DNA of 34,136 nt. It comes from DASVBJ01 sp036375895. GTDB taxonomy: Bacteria; Actinomycetota; Actinomycetes; JACCUZ01. Location of the stretch: positions 1-34,136 of the forward strand of contig DASVBJ010000065.1 of NCBI GenBank assembly GCA_036375895.1. The letters run 5' to 3'. Position numbers and translations under genes: made by a program. Of the stretch, positions 15,802 to 22,954 are shown piece after piece; position 1 is the first letter of the stretch, and each line of letters opens with the position of its first letter. Below the pieces are notes generated by a model that saw nothing but the letters and a program-made list of their open reading frames with translations, was not told the origin of the DNA and ran no database searches.

Positions 15802-16188
15802 GTGAGCGACTTCGTGGGCCGCGTCCTGGTCGTGGACGACAGCGACGTGATCCGCCAGCTCATCTGCATGAACCTCGAGATGGAGGGGTTCGAGGTCGTC
15901 ACCGCGGTCGACGGCCAGGACGCGCTGGACAAGGTCCACGACGTCGCGCCGGACGTGGTCACCATCGACGTCAAGATGCCGCGGCTGGACGGGTTCGACA
16001 CCGTGGAGCGGCTGCGCGCCGACCCGCGCACGAGCCACCTCAAGATCGCGATGGTGACGGCCTGCGCGCAGGAGGCGGACGTACGCCGTGGCGCTCACGT
16101 CGGGGTCGACGCCTACCTCACCAAGCCGTTCGACCCGGACGCGCTGGTCCGCACGATCCGTGACCTGGTCGCCACCCGGGCATCCTGA
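15802..16188 (+). CDS. Stand-alone receiver-domain (CheY-like) response regulator
   Basis: A 128-residue protein that is a receiver domain only. The acidic pocket is Asp12-Asp13, the phosphoacceptor is Asp56 in VVTIDVKMPRLDG, the switch Thr is Thr86 (AMVTACAQ) and the conserved Lys is Lys108 (YLTKPFD), so it looks functional. There is no DNA-binding or enzymatic output domain and no histidine kinase nearby. GTG 15802 gives MSDFVGRVLVVDDSD. It is 23 bases upstream of argS, yet argS has its own TAACCT box. What it signals to is unknown. Confidence 0.92.
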   Translation: MSDFVGRVLVVDDSDVIRQLICMNLEMEGFEVVTAVDGQDALDKVHDVAPDVVTIDVKMPRLDGFDTVERLRADPRTSHLKIAMVTACAQEADVRRGAHVGVDAYLTKPFDPDALVRTIRDLVATRAS

Positions 16189-16198
16189 CCTGCTCGGA

Positions 16199-16204
16199 TA
16201 ACCT
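16199..16204 (+). promoter_or_regulatory. -10 box for leaderless argS mRNA
   Basis: TAACCT ends seven bases before the GTG at 16212. No ribosome binding site is seen. It lies within the 23-base gap after the response regulator stop codon. Confidence 0.6.
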
Positions 16205-16211
16205 TGGCCGG

Positions 16212-17873
16212 GTGACCCCCGCCGAGCTCTCCGCTGCTGTCCTCGCCGCTGTCCGCACTGCGATCGAGGCCGGCGACCTCGCCGTCGCCACCCCCGCGGA
16301 GGTCAAGATCGAGCGACCCAAGGTCAAGGAGCACGGCGACTACGCGACCAGCGTGGCGCTCCAGCTGGCCAAGCCGGCGGGGCGGCCGCCGCGCGAGGTG
16401 GCCGAGGCGATCGCAACCCCGCTGCGGGCCACCCCGGGCGTCGCCAAGGTGGAGGTCGCCGGCCCGGGCTTCCTGAACATCACCCTCGACTCCGCCGCGC
16501 ACGGCGAGCTGGCGCGGACGGTCGTCACCGCCGGGGAGGGCTACGGCCGCTCGTCGGCGCTGGCCGGGCAGCGGCTCAACCTCGAGTTCGTCTCGGCCAA
16601 CCCGACCGGTCCGCTGCACCTGGGGCACGTCCGGTGGGCGGCCGTCGGCGACGCCCTCGGCCGGGTCCTGGCGGCGGCCGGCGCCGAGGTCACGACCGAG
16701 TACTACTTCAACGACGCCGGCAACCAGGTCGACAACTTCGCGGCCTCCCTGGACGCCGCGGCCCGCGGCCTGCCGACCCCGGAGAACGGCTACGGCGGCA
16801 TCTACGTCGGGGAGATCGCCGAGCAGGTCGTCGAGCGCAACCCGGGTCTGCTCGAGCTGCCCGACGAGAAGCGGCTCGAGGTGTTCCGGGTCGACGGTCT
16901 CGACCAGATGTTCGAGGAGATCAAGCGCTCGCTGGCCGAGTTCGACGTGCACTTCGACGTCTACTTCAACGAGAAGCAGCTGCACGACCAGGGTCGGCTC
17001 GACGAGGCGCTCCGCCGGCTCCGCGACCACGGCCACGTCTTCGAGGAGGAGGGCGCCGTCTGGCTGCGCACCACGGACTTCGGCGACGACAAGGACCGGG
17101 TGCTGGTCAAGAGCGACGGCGCCTGGACCTACTTCGCCGCTGACTGCGCCTACTACCTCGACAAGCGCGAACGCGGCTTCGACACGTCGATCTACATGCT
17201 GGGCGCCGACCACCACGGCTACGTCGGGCGGCTGCGGGCGCTCGCCGCGTGCTTCGGCGACGACCCGGACCGGACGATCGAGGTGCTGATAGGGCAGTTC
17301 GTCAACCTGTTCCGCGAAGGCGAGCCGGTCCGGCTGAGCAAGCGCGCCGGCACCATGATCACCCTCGAGGAGCTGGTCGAGGCGATCGGCAAGGACGCCG
17401 GCCGCTACGCCCTCGCGCGTTACTCCACCGACTCGCCGATCGACTTGGACCTCGACCTGTGGACCCGCAACACCAGCGACAACCCGGTCTACTACGTGCA
17501 GTACGGCCACGCCCGCATCGCCGGCGTCCTGCGCAACGCGCGTGAGCTGGGCGTCGAGCTCGGGCACGTCGCCGGGTTCCGGCCCGAGCTGCTCGACCAC
17601 GAGCGCGAGGGCGACCTGCTCGGCACCCTCGGCGAGTTCCCCCGGGTTGTCGCGACGGCCGCCGAGCTGCGCGAGCCGCACCGGGTGGCCCGCTACCTCG
17701 AGGAGCTGGCTGGCACGTTCCACCGGTTCTACGACGTCTGTCGGGTGCTGCCGCGCGGCGACGAGGAGACGAGCGACCTGCACCGGGCGCGCCTCTGGCT
17801 CGTCGAGGCGACGCGCATCGTGCTGGCCAACGGCCTCGGGCTGCTCGGCGTCACCGCGCCGGAGCGGATGTAG
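16212..17873 (+). CDS. argS: Arginyl-tRNA synthetase
   Basis: Class I synthetase charging tRNA-Arg. The 553-residue protein has the N-terminal Add-1 domain (MTPAELSAAVLAAVRTAIEAG...), the HIGH motif as HLGH at residues 136-139 (SANPTGPLHLGHVR), the adenylate region EYYFNDAGNQVDNF, a KMSKS-like RLSKRAGTM near residues 374-382, and a C-terminal anticodon-binding helical domain (RVARYLEELAGTFHRFYD). Length is normal. GTG 16212 is the leaderless start. Confidence 0.97.
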   Translation: MTPAELSAAVLAAVRTAIEAGDLAVATPAEVKIERPKVKEHGDYATSVALQLAKPAGRPPREVAEAIATPLRATPGVAKVEVAGPGFLNITLDSAAHGELARTVVTAGEGYGRSSALAGQRLNLEFVSANPTGPLHLGHVRWAAVGDALGRVLAAAGAEVTTEYYFNDAGNQVDNFAASLDAAARGLPTPENGYGGIYVGEIAEQVVERNPGLLELPDEKRLEVFRVDGLDQMFEEIKRSLAEFDVHFDVYFNEKQLHDQGRLDEALRRLRDHGHVFEEEGAVWLRTTDFGDDKDRVLVKSDGAWTYFAADCAYYLDKRERGFDTSIYMLGADHHGYVGRLRALAACFGDDPDRTIEVLIGQFVNLFREGEPVRLSKRAGTMITLEELVEAIGKDAGRYALARYSTDSPIDLDLDLWTRNTSDNPVYYVQYGHARIAGVLRNARELGVELGHVAGFRPELLDHEREGDLLGTLGEFPRVVATAAELREPHRVARYLEELAGTFHRFYDVCRVLPRGDEETSDLHRARLWLVEATRIVLANGLGLLGVTAPERM

Positions 17874-17884
17874 CGGCCGGTCGA

Positions 17885-19267
17885 GTGCGCGTCCACCCGG
17901 CCGGGCCACGGTCCGGCGAGCTCGCCCATGAAGGGCTGCACGGCGGGCCGCCGGCCGACCTCAACGCGCTCGACCCGGCGGTCTGGCCGCTCGGAGTCGG
18001 GCGCGGCCCGGATGGCGCGCTGCAGGTCCGCGGGCACGACGTACGCGACCTCGTGTCCGAGCACGGGACGCCGTCGCTGTTCCTGGACGAGGCCGACGTG
18101 CGCCGTCGCTGCCGCGACTACCGCGAGGCGTTCGGCGGGGCCATGGTGTTCTACGCCGCGAAGGCGTTCCTCTGCACCGCCATGGCCCGGTGGGTCGAGG
18201 AGGAGGGGCTCGGGCTCGACGTCTGCACGGGCGGCGAGCTGGCCGTCGCTGCGCGCGCGAGCTTCCCCGGCGAGCGCATGCTGATGCACGGCAACAACAA
18301 GTCGGTGGCCGAGCTGTCCGCCGCAGTCGACGCCGGCGTCGGCCGGGTGGTGGTCGACTCGCTGGTCGAGATCGAGCGGCTCGCGGCGCTGTGCGCCGAG
18401 CGCGGCGTGCGGCAGCAGGTGCTGGTGCGCACCACGGTCGGCGTGGAGGCGCACACGCACGAGTTCATCGCCACCGCCCACGAGGACCAGAAGTTCGGCT
18501 TCTCCCTCGCCGGCGGCGATGCCCTCGAGGCCGTACGCCGGGTGCTGGCCGCGCCGGGCCTCGAGCTCGTCGGCCTGCACTCGCACATCGGCTCGCAGAT
18601 CTTCGACTCGGGCGGGTTCGAGGTGGCCGCGCACCGGGTCGTCGGGCTGCTCGCCGAGGTCCGCGACCAGTGCGGGGTCGAGCTGGCCGAGCTGAACCTG
18701 GGCGGCGGGTTCGGCATCGCGTACACCAGTGCCGACGACCCGGTAGACGTCGTGGAGATGGGTCGGTCACTGCGCGCCATCGTCGACCGCGAGTGCGCGG
18801 GCTACGGCCTGCGGGTGCCGGCACTGGCCATCGAGCCCGGGCGCGGCATCGTCGGCCCGGGGGCCGTCACCGTCTACGAGGTGGGCACCGTCAAGCCCGT
18901 CGAGGGCCTGCGCACCTTCGTCTCGGTCGACGGCGGCATGAGCGACAACATCCGCACGGCGCTCTACGACGCCGACTACACGGTCGTGCTCGCCTCCCGG
19001 GCCTCGACCGCGCCCGCGATGCTGACCAGGGTGGTCGGCAAGCACTGCGAGAGCGGCGACATCGTGGTCAAGGACGCCTGGCTGCCGTCGGACCTGGCGC
19101 CCGGCGACCTGCTGGCCGTGGCCGCCACGGGTGCCTACTGCCGGTCGATGGCATCGACGTACAACCACCTGCCGCGCCCCCCGGTCGTCGCGGTCACCGA
19201 CGGCTCGACCCACGTCCTGGTCCGCCGCGAGACGGTCGACGACCTGCTGACCCTCGACGTCGGCTGA
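17885..19267 (+). CDS. lysA: Diaminopimelate decarboxylase
   Basis: PLP enzyme converting meso-diaminopimelate to L-lysine, the last step of lysine biosynthesis. The 460-residue protein shows the PLP Lys93 in VFYAAKAFLC, the glycine-rich phosphate-binding motif NLGGGFGIAY, HSHIGSQIF, and the active-site Cys in KHCESGDIV. GTG 17885 gives MRVHPAGPRSGEL, which resembles the N-terminus of actinomycete LysA. No strong ribosome binding site precedes it. It is 11 bases after argS, so probably coexpressed with it, and it begins the aspartate-family amino acid cluster. Confidence 0.95.
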   Translation: MRVHPAGPRSGELAHEGLHGGPPADLNALDPAVWPLGVGRGPDGALQVRGHDVRDLVSEHGTPSLFLDEADVRRRCRDYREAFGGAMVFYAAKAFLCTAMARWVEEEGLGLDVCTGGELAVAARASFPGERMLMHGNNKSVAELSAAVDAGVGRVVVDSLVEIERLAALCAERGVRQQVLVRTTVGVEAHTHEFIATAHEDQKFGFSLAGGDALEAVRRVLAAPGLELVGLHSHIGSQIFDSGGFEVAAHRVVGLLAEVRDQCGVELAELNLGGGFGIAYTSADDPVDVVEMGRSLRAIVDRECAGYGLRVPALAIEPGRGIVGPGAVTVYEVGTVKPVEGLRTFVSVDGGMSDNIRTALYDADYTVVLASRASTAPAMLTRVVGKHCESGDIVVKDAWLPSDLAPGDLLAVAATGAYCRSMASTYNHLPRPPVVAVTDGSTHVLVRRETVDDLLTLDVG

Positions 19268-19312
19268 CCGACCACATTGCGGCCACGCCCCGCGCACGGT
19301 GGGCCTCTCTGA

Positions 19313-19318
19313 CAGGCT
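19313..19318 (+). promoter_or_regulatory. Possible -10 box for hom
   Basis: CAGGCT lies seven bases before ATG 19326 in the 58-base gap after lysA. It fits the leaderless pattern except for C in the first position. It would let hom-thrC-thrB be expressed apart from lysA. Confidence 0.4.
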
Positions 19319-19325
19319 GACGGCC

Positions 19326-20618
19326 ATGGACTCGCTCAAGGTGGCGATGCTGGGCTGTGGCGTTGTGGGCAGCGAGGTGGCCCGGCTCCTCACCGTGCAC
19401 GCGGACGAGCTGGCGGCGCGGGTCGGGCGTCCGCTGGAGCTGGCCGGCATCGCGGTCCGCCGCCCGGGCCGCGACCGTGGCGACCTGCCCGTCGACGCGG
19501 CGCTGTTCACCGCCGACGCCCAGTCACTCGTCACGCGCCCCGACGTCGACGTCGTCGTCGAGGTGATCGGTGGTATCGAGCCGGCGCGCTCGCTGATCCT
19601 GTCGGCTCTCGAGTCCGGTGCCTCGGTCGTCACGGCCAACAAGGCGCTGCTCGCCGAGGACGGCGCGACGCTGTTCACCGCCGCCGACAAGCACGGCGGC
19701 GACCTCTACTACGAGGCCGCCGTGGCCGGCGCCATCCCGATCCTCCGGCCGCTGCGCGAGTCGCTCGCGGGCGACCGGGTGCGCCGGGTGCTCGGCATCG
19801 TCAACGGCACCACCAACTTCATCCTCACCCGCATGACCGAGAGCGGCGCCGGCTTCGCCGAGGCGCTCGAAGAGGCGCAGGCGCTCGGCTACGCGGAGGC
19901 CGACCCCACCGCCGATGTCGAAGGCTTCGACGCCGCCGCGAAGGCGGCGATACTGGCCTCGCTCGCGTTCCACACGCGGGTCACCGCCGCCGACGTCCAC
20001 CGCGAGGGCATCACCGAGGTCACCTCGGGCGACATCGCGAGCGCCGACGAGATGGACTGCGTGGTCAAGCTGCTCGCGATCGCCGAGCTGTCCGAGGACG
20101 ACCAGAGCGTCGGGGTGCGGGCGCACCCGGCGATGATCCCCAGCAGCCACCCGCTGGCGGCCGTGCGGGGCGCGTTCAACGCCGTCTTCGTGGAGGCCGA
20201 GTCGGCCGGGGAGCTGATGTTCTACGGCCAGGGGGCCGGCGGCGCACCGACGGCGAGCGCGGTGCTGGGCGACCTGGTCGCCGTGGCCCGCCACAAGGTC
20301 TCCGGCGGGCGTGGCCCCGGCGAGTCCGCGTACGCCGACCTCCGCGTGCGCCCGATGGGGGAGACCCGCACCCGCTACCACGTGAGCCTGGACGTCGCCG
20401 ACCGGGCGGGCGTGCTGGCACAGGTGGCGAACGCCTTCGCCGGGCACGGCGTGTCCATCGAGACGGTGCGCCAGGAAAAGCACGGCACGGAGGACGCCGA
20501 GCTGGTCATCGTCACCCACCACGCCGAGGACGCCGCGCTGGCCGCGACCGTCGCGTCGCTGCGCGACCTCGACGTGGTCCGGGACGTGCTGAGCGTCATG
20601 CGCGTGGAGGGCGGCTGA
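19326..20618 (+). CDS. hom: Homoserine dehydrogenase
   Basis: NAD(P)-dependent reduction of aspartate semialdehyde to homoserine, the branch to threonine and methionine. The 430-residue monofunctional enzyme has a Rossmann GCGVVGSEVARLL (glycines at residues 10, 12 and 15), EVIGGIEPARSLI, TANKALLAEDG, GIVNGTTNFILTRM, and a C-terminal ACT domain (VSLDVADRAGVLAQVANAFAGHG region) that usually binds threonine for feedback control. ATG 19326 is supported by the upstream -10 box. It overlaps thrC by one base (TGATG). Confidence 0.96.
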   Translation: MDSLKVAMLGCGVVGSEVARLLTVHADELAARVGRPLELAGIAVRRPGRDRGDLPVDAALFTADAQSLVTRPDVDVVVEVIGGIEPARSLILSALESGASVVTANKALLAEDGATLFTAADKHGGDLYYEAAVAGAIPILRPLRESLAGDRVRRVLGIVNGTTNFILTRMTESGAGFAEALEEAQALGYAEADPTADVEGFDAAAKAAILASLAFHTRVTAADVHREGITEVTSGDIASADEMDCVVKLLAIAELSEDDQSVGVRAHPAMIPSSHPLAAVRGAFNAVFVEAESAGELMFYGQGAGGAPTASAVLGDLVAVARHKVSGGRGPGESAYADLRVRPMGETRTRYHVSLDVADRAGVLAQVANAFAGHGVSIETVRQEKHGTEDAELVIVTHHAEDAALAATVASLRDLDVVRDVLSVMRVEGG

Positions 20619-21676
20619 TGGCGCGGATGTGGCGGGGGGTGGTCGGGGAGTACGCCGAGCGGCTGCCGGTCAGCGACCGGACCCCGGTCGTCACCCTCGG
20701 CGAGGGGGGCACGCCCCTCGTCCCGGCGCGGCACCTCTCCGACCTCACCGGCTGCGAGGTGCTGCTGAAGGTCGAGGGCGCCAACCCGACCGGCTCGTTC
20801 AAGGACCGCGGCATGACGATGGCCATCTCCAAGGCTGTCGAAGAGGGCTCGACCGCGGTCATCTGCGCCTCGACCGGCAACACCAGCGCGTCGGCCGCGG
20901 CCTACGCCGCCCGGGCCGGGCTCGACTGCGTGGTGCTCGTGCCGCACGGGCGGATCGCCACCGGGAAGCTGGCCCAGGCCGTGGTCCACGCCGCCCGGCT
21001 GCTGCAGGTGGAGGGCGGCTTCGACGACTGCCTGCGGGTGGCCCGCGAGCTGGCCGACAGCTTCCCGGTCTCGCTGGTCAACTCGCTCAACGTCTACCGC
21101 ATCGAGGGCCAGAAGACGGCGGCCTTCGAGGTGGTCGACGCGCTGGGCCGTGCCCCCGACGTGCACTGCCTGCCGGTCGGGAACGCGGGCAACATCACGG
21201 CCTACTGGCAGGGCTACCAGGAGTACGCCGCGGACGGAACCGCGTCCAGCCGCCCCCGCATGTGGGGCTTCCAGGCGGCCGGCGCCGCGCCGATCGTGCT
21301 CGGCCACCGGGTGGAGCACCCCGAGACGGTCGCGACGGCGATCCGCATCGGCGACCCGGCGTCGTGGCGGCAGGCGGTGGCGGCCCGCGACGAGTCGGGT
21401 GGGGTCATCGAGGCGGTGACCGACGACCAGATCCTCGACGCGCAGCGGCTGCTGTCCGCCCGTGAGGGCGTCTTCGTCGAGCCGGCCTCGGCCGCGTCCG
21501 TCGCCGGGCTGCTCCAGCGCCGCGACCAGGGCGTGCTCGAGCCGGGCTCCCTGGTCGTGTGCACGGTGACGGGCAACGGGCTCAAGGACACCGAGACCGC
21601 GCTGTCCCGGCTGACGGTCACCACGACCACGGTCCCGCCGGACTGCGCCGCTGCCGCCGCGGCGCTGGGGCTGTGA
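20618..21676 (+). CDS. thrC: Threonine synthase
   Basis: PLP enzyme converting O-phosphohomoserine to threonine. The 352-residue protein shows PLP Lys62 in NPTGSFKDRGMT, the phosphate-binding ASTGNTSASAAAYAARAG, the loop PVGNAGNITAYWQGY, and the cofactor serine or threonine near VTGNGLKDT. ATG 20618 shares its A with the hom stop codon, and GGAGGG lies just upstream. It overlaps thrB by GTGA. Confidence 0.96.
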   Translation: MARMWRGVVGEYAERLPVSDRTPVVTLGEGGTPLVPARHLSDLTGCEVLLKVEGANPTGSFKDRGMTMAISKAVEEGSTAVICASTGNTSASAAAYAARAGLDCVVLVPHGRIATGKLAQAVVHAARLLQVEGGFDDCLRVARELADSFPVSLVNSLNVYRIEGQKTAAFEVVDALGRAPDVHCLPVGNAGNITAYWQGYQEYAADGTASSRPRMWGFQAAGAAPIVLGHRVEHPETVATAIRIGDPASWRQAVAARDESGGVIEAVTDDQILDAQRLLSAREGVFVEPASAASVAGLLQRRDQGVLEPGSLVVCTVTGNGLKDTETALSRLTVTTTTVPPDCAAAAAALGL

Positions 21677-22599
21677 CCGGGCCGGCCGGGCGGCCGGCCG
21701 TCTCGGTCAGCGTCCCCGCCACCAGCGCCAACCTCGGGCCGGGGTTCGATGCGCTCGGCCTCGCCCTTGCGCTCCGCGACGAGGTCACCGTGCGGGTGGT
21801 GACCGGCCCCGGCGTCCGGGTGGAGGTGACCGGCGAGGGCGCGGCCGACGTCCCGCGCGACGCGTCGCACCTCGTCGTACGCGCGATGACCGCGGCCTTC
21901 GAGCGGCTCGGCGAGCAGCCACCGGGGGTGTCCCTGCACTGCGTCAACCGCATCCCGCACGGCCGCGGGCTCGGCTCGTCAGCGGCCGCGGTGGTCGCGG
22001 GCGTGCTCGCCGCCCGCGCGCTGGCCGACCGCGGCGCCGCCCGGATGGACGACGCCGCGGTGCTCCGCCTTGCCGACGAGCTCGAGGGACATCCCGACAA
22101 CGCCGCGGCCTGCCTGCTCGGCGGGCTGACCATCGCCTGGCGCGACGACTCGGGCGTGCACGCGACGCGCCTTGACCCCTCCCCGGAGGTCGCTGCCACC
22201 GTGTTCGTCCCTGAGGCCGCCCTGTCCACGGAGACCGCGCGCGGCATGCTGCCCGCCGTGGTGCCGCACGCCGACGCCGCACACGCCGCGGGACGGGCGG
22301 CGTTGCTGGTCGACGCGCTGACCCGGCGGCCCGACCTGCTCCTCGCGGCCACCGAGGACAGGCTGCACCAGACCTACCGCGCGGCCGCGATGCCCGCGAC
22401 GCTCGACCTCGTCCGGCGGCTGCGCGAGCGGGGCGTCGCCGCCGTCGTCTCCGGGGCCGGCCCGAGCGTCCTCGCCCTCACCCCCGTCGACGCGGCGACC
22501 GACCTGGCCGCCGTGGCGGCAGCCGCCGGGGGCGGCTGGCGGGTCGTCCCGTTGCCGCTCGACGGCCGTGGCGCGGCGGCGGCTCGACTGGACGGGTGA
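21673..22599 (+). CDS. thrB: Homoserine kinase
   Basis: Phosphorylates homoserine to O-phosphohomoserine for ThrC. The 308-residue GHMP-family kinase has the N-terminal SVPATSANLGPGFDALGLAL, the ATP-binding loop PHGRGLGSSAAAV near residues 95-107, and the C-terminal GHMP motif VSGAGPSVLAL. GTG 21673 overlaps the thrC stop. It ends the hom-thrC-thrB unit, and a 355-base gap to rho follows. Confidence 0.96.
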   Translation: MTGPAGRPAVSVSVPATSANLGPGFDALGLALALRDEVTVRVVTGPGVRVEVTGEGAADVPRDASHLVVRAMTAAFERLGEQPPGVSLHCVNRIPHGRGLGSSAAAVVAGVLAARALADRGAARMDDAAVLRLADELEGHPDNAAACLLGGLTIAWRDDSGVHATRLDPSPEVAATVFVPEAALSTETARGMLPAVVPHADAAHAAGRAALLVDALTRRPDLLLAATEDRLHQTYRAAAMPATLDLVRRLRERGVAAVVSGAGPSVLALTPVDAATDLAAVAAAAGGGWRVVPLPLDGRGAAAARLDG

Positions 22600-22624
22600 C
22601 GACACGGACCAGTTTGGAGGGCAG

Positions 22625-22651
22625 GGGAACGTTCCGTCCCCCGATGGTGTT
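22625..22651 (+). promoter_or_regulatory. Sigma-R/SigH-like promoter motif upstream of rho
   Basis: GGGAAC (22625-22630), 18 bases, then GTT (22649-22651). The consensus of the actinomycete thiol-stress sigma factors is close to GGGAAY-N18-SGTT; the base before GTT is T here, so the match is good but not full. The -35 element is inside a GGAACGTTCC palindrome. A housekeeping -10 candidate TACGCT overlaps at 22651-22656. Confidence 0.45.
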
Positions 22652-22656
22652 ACGCT

Positions 22657-22954
22657 CCACATCGCACCAGAAGCCGTACGAGAGGCCGGTGCTCCGCCAC
22701 TGCTCCTCGGGAGCCGAGCGTTCCCGAAGTCCTGTGACGACCGTGGCTCCCGCTGAACCCTGACGCGCCTCCCTCGGGAGGCGGGTCCGAGCGGCGGAAC
22801 CCGGAGGAGTCAGCCGGCGAGAACCGGCCCGGCGTCCTGGTGACGCATCCCACGAATGTCCGCCTCGAGAGGCGGAGCCCCGGCCACTGGCCGGGAGCGA
22901 GCACGACCGGTTGCCGCCCGACAGGCGGCACCGCTCGATCAGGAAGGACCGAGC
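22657..22954 (+). promoter_or_regulatory. Structured 5' leader of rho
   Basis: No gene is seen in the 355 bases between thrB and rho. The predicted transcript leader (about 290 bases) contains stem-loops: 8-bp CGGGAGCC/GGCTCCCG (22708-22715 with 22745-22752); 7-bp CGCCTCC-CTCG-GGAGGCG (22766-22783); CCGCCT-CGAG-AGGCGG (22860-22875); 7-bp CCCGGCC-ACT-GGCCGGG (22879-22895); and 7-bp TGCCGCC-CGACA-GGCGGCA (22912-22930). CGCCTCC of the second can also pair with GAGGCGG of the third, so alternative folds are possible. The start has AGGAAGGA six bases before GTG. Autoregulation of rho through its leader is known in other bacteria; here it is inference. Confidence 0.55.

Noticed and set aside
22568..22756. 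62-residue ORF, or a leader peptide starting at ATG 22644, before rho
   Set aside because: Both start upstream of or within the predicted promoter, so they would not be on the main rho transcript, and neither has a ribosome binding site.
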